Shown here one piece after another: positions 52,606 through 60,422 of a DNA stretch of 64,000 nucleotides. The notes beneath the pieces are model-generated. The model was not told the DNA's origin, searched no databases, and saw nothing but the letters and a program-made list of their open reading frames with translations. A program made the translations under genes and the position numbers. Origin of the DNA: Filimonas lacunae. Its GTDB lineage: Bacteria > Bacteroidota > Bacteroidia > Chitinophagales > Chitinophagaceae. How positions within the stretch are numbered: the first letter of the stretch is position 1; every line of letters begins with the position of its first letter. The stretch spans positions 2,170,001-2,234,000 of the forward strand of contig NZ_AP017422.1 in assembly GCF_002355595.1 (NCBI RefSeq), read 5' to 3'.

Positions 52606-53286
52606 ATGAATCAACCCTTAACCAAAGCAACATGGCTTGCGGTTGCATGGCTATCACTGGCTGCATGCAATGCCCCTGACAGCAGGAATTCTGATAATCA
52701 AAAAAGTCTGGCAGCTACCACAGGTATAGATGTGGTAGTGATCAGCGAAGCTGAAAAAATAACTCATGCCACCGCTACATTGCTGCATACTAAAAAGCCT
52801 TTGGCCGATACCATACATCATAATGCCCCTATCTATTTACCAGGTATCTCTTTATTGGTAGACGGGGAGAAAAGTGCCGAGCTGATAGATACATTAAACA
52901 GCTGGTTGCAACAGCAACACTGTATGGCTTTTATATCGGAAGACCATTACAGAGGGGATCATAAAAAAAAGATTACCATAGTACGTACTGCTGATAAATA
53001 TGATATTGTACGTATGCAGGAAACTTGTAGTGAGGTGGATAGCTGCTGCACAGATAGCCTTATTGTAAGACTAAAACAACTGGAACTGAAATACACGGTA
53101 GATTTTATTGCCGTAGCCCGCGACTGGATGATAGTACGTCCGCATGGTAATATTACAGACTGGCATGACTATGCACGGGAAACATTAAAAGTATGTCCGT
53201 TGTCGGAAGAAGAGCCGGAAGATATAGAAGCCCTGGCTGTTTCCTTACAAGAGGAGAAAGGCAAGATCACTTTATGGTGGGAGTAA
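52606..53286 (+). CDS. Lipoprotein with C-terminal DUF4253-like domain
   Basis: 226 residues. Lipobox LSLAAC gives lipidated Cys21. Residues about 40-150 are an unassigned alpha/beta region. The C-terminal segment TDWHDYARETLKVCP followed by DIEALAVSLQ and ending ITLWWE resembles DUF4253, whose function is unknown and which has been listed among immunity-like families. A lipid-anchored version is less usual, and the envelope site fits the L,D-transpeptidase-like lipoprotein encoded 64 bp downstream. Confidence 0.65.
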   Translation: MNQPLTKATWLAVAWLSLAACNAPDSRNSDNQKSLAATTGIDVVVISEAEKITHATATLLHTKKPLADTIHHNAPIYLPGISLLVDGEKSAELIDTLNSWLQQQHCMAFISEDHYRGDHKKKITIVRTADKYDIVRMQETCSEVDSCCTDSLIVRLKQLELKYTVDFIAVARDWMIVRPHGNITDWHDYARETLKVCPLSEEEPEDIEALAVSLQEEKGKITLWWE

Positions 53287-53350
53287 AAGAATTTGCCTGC
53301 TGTGTTATGGAAAATGATTGTTACTGCATCCTTTCTTACAAAACTATCTC

Positions 53351-53980
53351 ATGCCTAAATTCCTAAGCGGTATACTTGCCATTGTTATGTTGTGCGGTAT
53401 CTGGTGTGCCTGTACTTCTCATGCGTCTGAAAATAACAAAAAGCTTAAAAAGGAAGCGGCGGGTGTGGGTGTAGAAATTACCCAGCTAAAGCAGCATGCA
53501 AAATCGGTTTCGGACTACATCCGTAAAAACGGATTCAACACCCGTTTTTGTTTCCTGGTGAATATGAGCAAACCTTCGGGCAGTAATCGCTTTTATGTGT
53601 ATAACCTGGAAAAAGATTCTGTGGAAGTGAGTGGCTTGGTAGCGCATGGGCGTTGTAATGAAAACTGGCTCGAAGGAAGAAAGTATTCCAATGTGAATGG
53701 CAGTGGCTGCACCTCGCTGGGTAGGTATAAAATAGGAAAGCCTTATCATGGTCAATGGGGACTGGCTTATAAATTATATGGCCTGGACGCTACAAATAGT
53801 AATGCGTTTAACCGTTATGTAGTACTACACTCTCATACCTGTGTGCCTGCCAATGAAGTGGCCCCGGATGACATTTGCCAAAGCGATGGATGCCCCACAG
53901 TAGCTCCTGCTTTCCTCGCTAAACTGGCTAAAAAGCTGGATGCTTCTTCAAAACCGGTGTTACTGTATATTTATCAGTAA
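53351..53980 (+). CDS. Murein L,D-transpeptidase catalytic domain family protein (YkuD_2-like)
   Basis: 209 residues from MPKFLSGILAIVML; the 11 codons upstream are rejected because they break the signal sequence. The hydrophobic start ends at GIWCACTS, possibly a lipobox. The catalytic domain shows the family pattern: FYVYNLEKDSV, AHGRC, GSGCTSLGRYKIG, YVVLHSHTCV and the Cys-containing SDGCPTV. These proteins are thought to form or trim L,D-crosslinks in peptidoglycan. Confidence 0.88.
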   Translation: MPKFLSGILAIVMLCGIWCACTSHASENNKKLKKEAAGVGVEITQLKQHAKSVSDYIRKNGFNTRFCFLVNMSKPSGSNRFYVYNLEKDSVEVSGLVAHGRCNENWLEGRKYSNVNGSGCTSLGRYKIGKPYHGQWGLAYKLYGLDATNSNAFNRYVVLHSHTCVPANEVAPDDICQSDGCPTVAPAFLAKLAKKLDASSKPVLLYIYQ

Positions 53981-54034
53981 GGCTGAGGGAATTACCGTTG
54001 CTATTTTATTTACAATTTCCGACTTTTGCCGCCC

Positions 54035-54042
54035 TATATTTG
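54035..54042 (+). promoter_or_regulatory. -7 element TATATTTG next to the topB start
   Basis: An exact TAnnTTTG match ending 7 nt before the topB ATG, so the message would be nearly leaderless. No -33 element is clear. Confidence 0.5.
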
Positions 54043-54049
54043 AAAACGT

Positions 54050-56209
54050 ATGAAGGTGTGCATTGCGGAAAAGCCAAGTGTGGCCAAAGATATAGCTGAA
54101 GTTCTCGGCGCTAAACAGCGAAGGGATGGCTATTACGAAGGCAACGACTACCAGGTTACCTGGACGTTCGGGCATTTCTGCACCCTGAAAGAACCGCACG
54201 ATTACTACGATCAATGGAAATTCTGGCGGTTGGAAGACCTGCCGATGATTCCGAATACGTTTGGGATAAAGCTGATTGAAAACGACGGGGTAAAAAAGCA
54301 GTTTAAAGTAATTGAAAACCTGATACAGCAATGCGACGAGGTGATCAACTGCGGGGATGCCGGGCAGGAAGGAGAGTTGATTCAGCGTTGGGTGCTGCAA
54401 AAAGCACGTTGCCAGGTACCGGTAAAAAGGCTCTGGATTTCTTCGCTGACAGAACAGGCTATAAAAGATGGCTTCCAGAAGCTAAAAGACAGTGCTCAAT
54501 ATAATAACCTTTACGCAGCTGCCAGCGGCCGTGCCATTGGCGACTGGCTGCTGGGTATGAACGCCACCCGTTTGTTTACCCGCAAGTTTGCCGCCGGAAC
54601 TAAAACGGTATTGTCTATAGGCCGGGTGCAAACACCCACGCTGGCCATGATTGTGCAGCGCCAGAAAGAAATTAACGCCTTCGTTTCGGAAGAATACTGG
54701 GAATTAAAAACCATTTACCGCGAAACGGAGTTTACCGCTACCATAGACAGGCTTAAGAATATTGAAAAAGCCGAGAAGGGATTGGCTTATCTGAAAGAGC
54801 ATCCTTTTGTAATTACCTCTTTTGAGCGAAAAGAAGGAAAAGAAGGCAACCCGCGCTTGTTCGACTTAACTGGTTTGCAGGTAGAAGCCAACAAAAAATA
54901 CGCCTATACGGCAGACGAAACGCTCAAGTATATTCAAAACCTGTACGAGAAAAAGCTGGTTACTTATCCCAGGGTGGATACTACCTACCTGCCGGATGAT
55001 ATGTACCCGAAAATAGCGGGCATTTTACAGGATATGACCCCATATGCGGCTTTAACGGCGCCTTTGCTGGCAAAGCCCATCCCCAAACTCAAAACAGTTT
55101 TCGACGATAATAAGGTAACGGATCACCATGCTATTATTCCAACGGGAGTATATCCTTCCGGCATTGGCACCGAAGAGAAGCGGGTGTACGATTTAATAGC
55201 CAAGCGTTTTATTGCTGCGTTTTACCCGGAATGTAAAATAAGCAACACAACCGTACTGGGTAAGGTGGGCCAGGTGGAGTTTAAAGCCACTGGTAAGCAA
55301 ATACTGGAACCAGGCTGGAAAGAAGTGTATGCCAACGATGCAGCACCTAAAAAAGAAGGGGAAGAAGAAGAAAAGCTGATTCCGGTGTTTGAAGTAGGCG
55401 AAAGTGGTCCGCATACGCCCCGGGTGCATCACGGCAAAACCAGTCCACCAAAACCTTTCACCGAAGCATCCTTGCTGCGGGCTATGGAAACAGCTGGCAA
55501 GCAGGTGGAAGATGAAGAAATGCGTGAATTATTGAAAGATAACGGTATTGGCCGCCCAAGTACCCGTGCCAATATCATAGAAACCTTATTCCGGCGCAAG
55601 TACATTGAAAAACGTAAGAAAAACCTGTTTGCTACACAAACAGGGATGGACTTAATAGACACTATACAAACCGAGCTGCTCAAGAGTGCCGAGTTAACGG
55701 GACAGTGGGAGCGCAAACTGCGCATGATAGAAAAAGGCGAATATGCCATGGAAACCTTTAAACAGGAGTTGATTGATATGGTGGTGAACCTTACACGTGA
55801 AGTGAAATACAGCGTGCATAAGGTGATATCAGTGGTAGAAGCTGCGCCTGTAAAGGACGAGAAAGAGAAGAAAGAAGCCAAACCTAAAGAAGCTAGGCCC
55901 AAAGAGGTCAAACCTAAAGAGCCGAAAGAACCTAAAAAGCCTGTGGTGCTGGAAGAAATGAACTGCCCTAAGTGTAAAACGCATGCATTGAAGAAAGGGA
56001 ATACAGCTTATGGCTGCGCTAACTTTAGAGAGTGTGGCTTTAAAGTACCTTTTGAGGTGATGGGTAAAAAGCTTTCTGATAAACAGGTGGCTGACCTGGT
56101 GATAAAAGGTAAAACCGGTAAAATTAAAGGGTTACAGGTACCGGGTAAAGAGGGTGAAACCGAAGCTAAGCTGGTGCTGAACAGTGAGTTTGTAATTGTG
56201 GCGGAATAG
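54050..56209 (+). CDS. topB: DNA topoisomerase III
   Basis: 719 residues. N-terminal Toprim domain: AEKPSVAKDIAEVLG and the metal-binding GDAGQEGELI. The active-site Tyr306 lies in LVTYPRVDTTYLP, and the decatenation region GRPSTRANIIETLF is present. The C-terminus has a Lys/Glu/Pro-rich linker and a four-cysteine zinc finger (CPKCKTHALKKGNTAYGCANFRECGF cut across residues ~640-665), then a basic KTGKIKGL motif. It decatenates DNA and resolves recombination intermediates. It appears chromosomal: no plasmid or ICE transfer genes are near. Confidence 0.93.
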   Translation: MKVCIAEKPSVAKDIAEVLGAKQRRDGYYEGNDYQVTWTFGHFCTLKEPHDYYDQWKFWRLEDLPMIPNTFGIKLIENDGVKKQFKVIENLIQQCDEVINCGDAGQEGELIQRWVLQKARCQVPVKRLWISSLTEQAIKDGFQKLKDSAQYNNLYAAASGRAIGDWLLGMNATRLFTRKFAAGTKTVLSIGRVQTPTLAMIVQRQKEINAFVSEEYWELKTIYRETEFTATIDRLKNIEKAEKGLAYLKEHPFVITSFERKEGKEGNPRLFDLTGLQVEANKKYAYTADETLKYIQNLYEKKLVTYPRVDTTYLPDDMYPKIAGILQDMTPYAALTAPLLAKPIPKLKTVFDDNKVTDHHAIIPTGVYPSGIGTEEKRVYDLIAKRFIAAFYPECKISNTTVLGKVGQVEFKATGKQILEPGWKEVYANDAAPKKEGEEEEKLIPVFEVGESGPHTPRVHHGKTSPPKPFTEASLLRAMETAGKQVEDEEMRELLKDNGIGRPSTRANIIETLFRRKYIEKRKKNLFATQTGMDLIDTIQTELLKSAELTGQWERKLRMIEKGEYAMETFKQELIDMVVNLTREVKYSVHKVISVVEAAPVKDEKEKKEAKPKEARPKEVKPKEPKEPKKPVVLEEMNCPKCKTHALKKGNTAYGCANFRECGFKVPFEVMGKKLSDKQVADLVIKGKTGKIKGLQVPGKEGETEAKLVLNSEFVIVAE

Positions 56210-56241
56210 AATAACAGTCCGTATTAGTAAGGAGGAGGGTA

Positions 56242-56532
56242 TCAGGAAATATGTAATAAGCGGAAACATTTGCTTAAAAACCAGGAAGGGAAACTGTATA
56301 AATGCGGGAAACCAGTTGAATCGGCAGCTTTTTTATTGTAAACACTTTGTTGAGCAGGACGTATCTTTTTAGTGATCATCACTCTTTTACTCATTGCACT
56401 GCCCATAGTGGCCGCGGAAAATAATAGTATTAAACAGGTAATGCATAACAGGGTTCTCTTTTGAGAGAAAAGCACCAAACGATGTGCCTGCAAAGCAGCT
56501 AGTTGAGTAAAATGGTAGAATCTGTTAAGCAT
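56242..56532 (-). CDS. Possible small single-helix membrane protein
   Basis: 96 residues from MLNRFYHFTQLAALQ; 20 more codons upstream are possible (to 56592). One hydrophobic helix lies near residues 25-43 (LLCITCLILLFSAATMGSAM), flanked by basic residues. Composition is only moderately protein-like and no family is recognised. Direct repeats at 56668-56700 lie upstream and could be its operator. It may be spurious. Confidence 0.35.
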   Translation of the reverse strand: MLNRFYHFTQLAALQAHRLVLFSQKRTLLCITCLILLFSAATMGSAMSKRVMITKKIRPAQQSVYNKKAADSTGFPHLYSFPSWFLSKCFRLLHIS

Positions 56533-56667
56533 ATATTGGATATTAACTGGTGAATCAACATATTCCCGCAGCACAAAACCTACACTTCGCATTTATATTG
56601 CCAACCAGGTGCCAGTTTGCAACGCTATTATGAGTCAATCAATTAAGTTTTTGTTTGCTAAAACATA

Positions 56668-56700
56668 CTGTACGGTTTTGGTACACTGCTGTACGTTTTT
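56668..56700. promoter_or_regulatory. Phased direct repeats CTGTACGkTTTT
   Basis: CTGTACGGTTTT (56668-56679) and CTGTACGTTTTT (56689-56700) lie 21 bp apart, two helical turns. Between them, TGTAC-N7-GTACA forms an inverted repeat (56669-56685). This looks like an operator. It sits 3' of the SDR gene and 5' of the small minus-strand frame. Confidence 0.4.
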
Positions 56701-56702
56701 AA

Positions 56703-56752
56703 TAAAGTAAGATGCCTGCTGACAAGTCAATGTCAGCAGGCATCTTACTTTA
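56703..56752. terminator. Strong terminator downstream of the SDR gene
   Basis: A perfect 22-bp inverted repeat (56703-56724 with 56731-56752) with a 6-nt loop, 14 bp beyond the SDR stop. Confidence 0.85.
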
Positions 56753-56766
56753 TATACATTTATTTA

Positions 56767-57528
56767 CTACAGGTACATGCCACCCGAAGCTTCCAGGCGC
56801 TGAGCAGTAACCCATTTGGCATCGTCAGAGCAAAGGAAGGCCACCACGCTGCCAATATCGTCCGGTAAACCCACACGGCCTAAAGCGGTTTGAGAAGCTA
56901 TGAAGGCATTTACATCTGAATTATCCCTTACCATGCCACCGCCAAAATCGGTTTCAATAGCACCGGGAGCAACTACGTTTACACGTATACCTCTGGCGCC
57001 CAGCTCTTTGGCCTGGTAGCGGCTGAGTGTTTCAATACCGCCTTTCATGGTGGCATAAGCTGCGTAACCAGGAGTGCTGAAACGGGCTAAACCGGTGCTG
57101 ATGTTTACAATGCCGCCACCATCTGCCAGCAGGGGAAGGGCTTTCTGAGAAACGAAAAAGGCAGCTTTCAGGTGAATATTCACCAGTGAGTCAAACTGTT
57201 CTTCTGTGGTAGTGGCAAAAGATGCGTGAACACCTACGCCCGCATTGTTTACCAGGTAGTGGAAGTTTGCAGAACCAAAAGTGCCGGTTAAGGCATTGCC
57301 CACTTCAGCAAAAAAAGCATCGTAACTTTTGCTGTTGGCCACATCCAGCTGCAGTGCTACTGCTTTTTGCCCCAGTTGTTCAATTTCTTTTACTACGGCT
57401 GCTGCCTCGTCTTTTTTACTGTGATAAGTAAGAATGATGTCCAGTCCTTTGGATGCCAGCGCTAATGCCATGTTTTTACCCAAGCCGCGGCTACCACCTG
57501 TTACCAGTGCAATTTTAGATTGTGCCAT
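56767..57528 (-). CDS. Short-chain dehydrogenase/reductase (SDR)
   Basis: 253 residues, classical SDR length. NAD(P)-binding TGGSRGLGKNMA, NNAG (LVNNAGVGVHAS), catalytic Ser in VNISTGL, YxxxK as YAAYATMKGG and the C-terminal ASGGMYL are present. Substrate unknown; members reduce ketones or aldehydes with NAD(P)H. An AraC-type regulator gene lies 86 bp upstream on the same strand and probably controls it. It has its own TAATTTTG -7 box. Confidence 0.92.
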   Translation of the reverse strand: MAQSKIALVTGGSRGLGKNMALALASKGLDIILTYHSKKDEAAAVVKEIEQLGQKAVALQLDVANSKSYDAFFAEVGNALTGTFGSANFHYLVNNAGVGVHASFATTTEEQFDSLVNIHLKAAFFVSQKALPLLADGGGIVNISTGLARFSTPGYAAYATMKGGIETLSRYQAKELGARGIRVNVVAPGAIETDFGGGMVRDNSDVNAFIASQTALGRVGLPDDIGSVVAFLCSDDAKWVTAQRLEASGGMYL

Positions 57529-57562
57529 GCTATTTTGATTTATTGTTTGCGTTATTGCTATA

Positions 57563-57570
57563 CAAAATTA
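57563..57570 (-). promoter_or_regulatory. -7 element TAATTTTG for the SDR gene
   Basis: On the minus strand an exact TAnnTTTG match 34 nt before the SDR start, inside the 86-bp gap to the AraC-type gene. Confidence 0.5.
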
Positions 57571-57614
57571 GCAGGGGGGATACCAGAAAAAGTATCGCAG
57601 ACTTCAGAATTTAC

Positions 57615-57995
57615 CTAAGCAGCCTGGCGGGTTTTACGGTATTGCAGGGGAGTGATGCCGGTAAGGCCTTTGAAAAATTTAATAAAACTGGCCGGGCTGT
57701 TATAGCCAAACCGGCTGCTGATATCCGCCACCGCAAGGGTAGTGTTGTTCAGCATTTTTTGCGCTTCTTCTATAATACGCTCTTCCATAATCTCACAGGG
57801 CGATTTTCCGGTGGTTAATTTAATAGTGTTGGTAAGGTGGCGGGAATCTATAAAAAGCTGCCTGGCAAAATCGGCCGTAGACAACCTGCGTTCTAACCGG
57901 TTATTTACCAGGTCGTTGATATGTGCTTCGGCCAGTCTTAAAAAATCGGCCGTGATCTCGTCTTTCCGGCTTAGATATTTCTGGGGAACGGACAT
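57615..57995 (-). CDS. Stand-alone AraC-type DNA-binding protein
   Basis: 126 residues from MSVPQKYLSRKDE; 8 further codons upstream are possible. It consists almost only of the double helix-turn-helix domain: first HTH RRLSTADFARQLFIDSRHLTNTIKLTTGKSP, second TTLAVADISSRFGYNSPASFIKFFKGLTGITPLQYR. The usual sensory domain is missing, so it may respond through its level or a partner. It probably regulates itself and the SDR gene. Confidence 0.85.
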   Translation of the reverse strand: MSVPQKYLSRKDEITADFLRLAEAHINDLVNNRLERRLSTADFARQLFIDSRHLTNTIKLTTGKSPCEIMEERIIEEAQKMLNNTTLAVADISSRFGYNSPASFIKFFKGLTGITPLQYRKTRQAA

Positions 57996-58016
57996 GCTTG
58001 TATTGGTTTGTAAACA

Positions 58017-58059
58017 CAAAAGTAGGAATTCTATGGTATGTTGTAGTAGAGTTGCTACA
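58017..58059 (-). promoter_or_regulatory. AraC-gene promoter with inverted repeat
   Basis: TACTTTTG (minus strand, 58017-58024) lies 21 nt before the AraC-type start. TGTAG-N8-CTACA at 58042-58059 overlaps the expected -33 position and could be an operator for autoregulation. Confidence 0.45.
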
Positions 58060-58219
58060 GAGGGGGTGAGGTTTTGTATTATTTGTTATATATAACCACG
58101 GCAATACGAATGCCTGAGTGTAAATGTGAGTAAATGTTCCCGCAAAAGATAAAGGCTCCAACAATTAATAACTATTTTATTTTATTAAATTTATGAGGAA
58201 TTAAGACCCCAACTACGAC

Positions 58220-58633
58220 ATGAAAATATATACATACCCTTCCATATGGAAAACGTTGTTGCGCCTTTGTGTTACAGCGTGGATTACTATTTTTTTAGTT
58301 TGGATAGCGGCTCCGCTGAGTATCATTCCTATTAGCACAGAGTACTTTGTAACATTTGTTGTTGCCGGTATAGCTCTAACGTTTTGTGTACGGGAGTTGT
58401 TTTTAATTAACAAAAAATGGATGGTGGATCATCATTCTGTTCGTCAGGTTTGCCGCTTTCAGCACAAGGAACTCCGGTTAAAAGACATCAAGGGCTACCG
58501 GGTAAGGCAGGATTACATTTACCTGGTTTCTCACAAAGGAAAACATATGCGTATTTCCCGTTACGTGGGTGGTTTTAAAACATTAATGCTGTGGGTGGCT
58601 TCTAATTACAAGGATCTTGATTTTCAATATTGA
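58220..58633 (+). CDS. Small membrane protein with PH-like cytoplasmic tail
   Basis: 137 residues. Two membrane helices (LCVTAWITIFLVWIAAPLSI, YFVTFVVAGIALTFCVREL) precede a ~70-residue soluble part (VDHHSVRQVCRFQHKELRLKD... ISRYVGGFKTLMLWVAS) whose strand pattern resembles bacterial PH-type domains. No enzyme motif is seen. Function unknown. It is transcribed towards the Hpt gene, 89 bp away. Confidence 0.65.
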   Translation: MKIYTYPSIWKTLLRLCVTAWITIFLVWIAAPLSIIPISTEYFVTFVVAGIALTFCVRELFLINKKWMVDHHSVRQVCRFQHKELRLKDIKGYRVRQDYIYLVSHKGKHMRISRYVGGFKTLMLWVASNYKDLDFQY

Positions 58634-58722
58634 AGTATTGTTATGTTTTTAATTTTTAATCTGTTTATAAGGTGGAATTCTACCGCCTTTGTTACATTTA
58701 ACCGCCCGATAAAGCTTTTTTT

Positions 58723-59085
58723 ATGCAATCCGATACAATGAAACTGCCTGCTCATTTTGATGCCACTATTATGTCTGGCCTGATGGTGAACAATAAAGAA
58801 CAATTGAACGAGATGTTTGCCATGATAATAAAAGAACTGAACAAGTCGGTGGCCATATTGGAGACGAATGTGTGCAATAACGAGTTGCAAAATTTGAAAG
58901 CGGAAGGACATAAACTATATGGCACTACATTGATTGCCGGTTTGCCTTGCCTGGGAAGCCTGGCGCAGCAGTTTGAACATTTGCAATATATTTCGGAAAA
59001 AGAAGCTGGCCTTTTAGTGCTGCAAACAAAAGAAGAAGTACAGCTGGTAAATCAATTAATTGGAAACTATATTCAACAAGCCTGA
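58723..59085 (+). CDS. Stand-alone Hpt (histidine phosphotransfer) domain protein
   Basis: 120 residues, all helical. The Hpt phosphorylation motif is LKAEGHKLYGTTLIAGLPCL with His63, followed by LGSLAQQFEHL as in four-helix Hpt bundles. Such proteins relay phosphate between a hybrid kinase and a response regulator. No hybrid kinase or REC-only protein is adjacent; the nearest phospho-signalling genes lie 35 kb away. A second Met (58738) could be the start. Confidence 0.8.
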   Translation: MQSDTMKLPAHFDATIMSGLMVNNKEQLNEMFAMIIKELNKSVAILETNVCNNELQNLKAEGHKLYGTTLIAGLPCLGSLAQQFEHLQYISEKEAGLLVLQTKEEVQLVNQLIGNYIQQA

Positions 59086-59102
59086 AATACATCTTTTTAT
59101 AT

Positions 59103-59193
59103 AATATGACTTTTGTCATATTGCTATCTGTCCAAAGTCATATTTGCTAATGCTTTATGTCATAGAAATGTCATGGTGCGGCTTTTAGTTTTG
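59103..59193 (+). promoter_or_regulatory. Operator array and -7 box of the respiratory operon
   Basis: A perfect 20-bp palindrome TATGAC-N4-GTCATA (core, 59103-59122) has centre 59112.5. GTCAT recurs at 59115, 59137, 59159 and 59170, spaced 22, 22 and 11 bp. The third copy is part of TGCT-N4-GTCA (59151-59162), centred exactly 36.5 bp before the last G of TAGTTTTG (59186-59193), as at usp and baeRF. No -33 TTG is present, so activation by a Crp/Fnr-type protein is likely. Confidence 0.7.
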
Positions 59194-59232
59194 GTGTAGA
59201 AACCAATTCGAAAAAAACTAAAAGTTTACATT

Positions 59233-59979
59233 ATGAAAACCAGGCACAAACCTATCCGGGTTCTTATAGCTGCTTCTTTATTGTGTAGTGGAATTATCTT
59301 TTATACATCTTCCTGTACCCACGACGATGCCGTGTTGCCAGCCAGCAGCACCGGCTCTGAAAGCACAGATCCTACCTATTATGTAACACGCGGTTCTGAT
59401 GTGGTAAAGTTTGCTGCTACTGCTGCTAATGGGGTGTATACATTTGATAAAGTACACTCCAATGTAGGGTGGGAAACACGTTATGCCGCTATAGGAGCCA
59501 AGCTAACCGGTAAATTTAACTGGTTTGGATTCAGTGAATTTAACTTTGATGAAGCTACCCCTTCCAATACTAAGTTCAGGGCATGGGTGCAGTTAAACCA
59601 GGTAAACACCGGCGAAAGTGGCAGGGATGGTGGATGTTTATTAACTGCCTTTAATACCGATGCTGCATCAGACGCAGCCAAAAGTGGTGAACCTGCCAAC
59701 GATTATAACAAAGCGGTGATTCAATCTAAAACTGTTACCTATAATTCAGCAGAGAATGTATACAACGTAGTGTGCGACTTCACTTTCATGGGAATAACCA
59801 AGGAAGTGACTGCCAAACTGGGCTATGCAGGCAAAGGCACTTATACCAATGGTACCAACCTGCTCAGAAGCTTTGATCTGCGCTTTTCTATTTCTCTTAC
59901 CGACCATCCTTTAAAGGCCGATCAGGATCAGGTGAATGACAAAGTGGACATTACCTGTAACGCCAACTTCAAACAATAA
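59233..59979 (+). CDS. YceI-like lipoprotein
   Basis: 248 residues. Signal sequence with lipobox FYTSSC gives a lipidated Cys near residue 28. The YceI/lipocalin-like beta-barrel follows: FDKVHSNVGWETRYAAIGAKLTGKF opens it, and VCDFTFMGITKEVTAKLGY and VDITCNANF are late strands. YceI proteins bind long isoprenoids such as quinones or polyprenols. As first gene of an operon encoding cytochromes c and an NrfD-type quinol subunit, quinone or isoprenoid binding is a plausible but unproven role. Confidence 0.85.
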   Translation: MKTRHKPIRVLIAASLLCSGIIFYTSSCTHDDAVLPASSTGSESTDPTYYVTRGSDVVKFAATAANGVYTFDKVHSNVGWETRYAAIGAKLTGKFNWFGFSEFNFDEATPSNTKFRAWVQLNQVNTGESGRDGGCLLTAFNTDAASDAAKSGEPANDYNKAVIQSKTVTYNSAENVYNVVCDFTFMGITKEVTAKLGYAGKGTYTNGTNLLRSFDLRFSISLTDHPLKADQDQVNDKVDITCNANFKQ

Positions 59980-59990
59980 TTTCTACAGTT

Positions 59991-60401
59991 ATGAAACGTA
60001 CGATACTCACAGTCATGATAATGGCTATGGCTGGCTGCGCCTTGCTAACAGGTTGTTACAAGGATGTAAGAATGGCCGACAGTTCAAGTAGCGACGGCAG
60101 TTCGGGTGGTAGTGATGGAGGTGCAGTGCCTGCCGATTCGGTAACATTTGCGAAATATGTAGTGCCGCTTTTTACCAGCAATTGTGTTACCTGCCACGGC
60201 GGCAATGAAGCGCCCGACCTGCGTGCAGACAATGCTTATAAATCGTTGATCAATGGCAAGTATGTGGTAGCGGGTGATGCCGCCAGCAGCATTCTTTACC
60301 AGAAAGTAAGTTCCGGTTCTATGCCACCCGATGGTCCTATGAAGACCACTGATATTGACAAAATTAAAAACTGGATCAACAACGGGGCATTGAATAATTA
60401 A
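59991..60401 (+). CDS. Monoheme cytochrome c-like lipoprotein
   Basis: 136 residues. Lipobox ALLTGC gives lipidated Cys22; a Ser/Gly-rich linker (SSSSDGSSGGSDGG) follows. Heme c motif CVTCH at 65-69 (SNCVTCHGGNEAPDL); the likely axial Met is in SGSMPPDGP near residue 109. The architecture matches periplasmic membrane-anchored electron carriers. It is 11 bp after the YceI gene and 21 bp before the DUF5777 gene, so clearly within the operon. Confidence 0.9.
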   Translation: MKRTILTVMIMAMAGCALLTGCYKDVRMADSSSSDGSSGGSDGGAVPADSVTFAKYVVPLFTSNCVTCHGGNEAPDLRADNAYKSLINGKYVVAGDAASSILYQKVSSGSMPPDGPMKTTDIDKIKNWINNGALNN

Positions 60402-60422
60402 TCATTTCTACAATTATCAATC

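Noticed and set aside
54050-56209. topB as a sign of an integrated plasmid or conjugative element
   Set aside because: No relaxase, transfer, integrase or partition genes are nearby, and the flanking genes are ordinary chromosomal ones.
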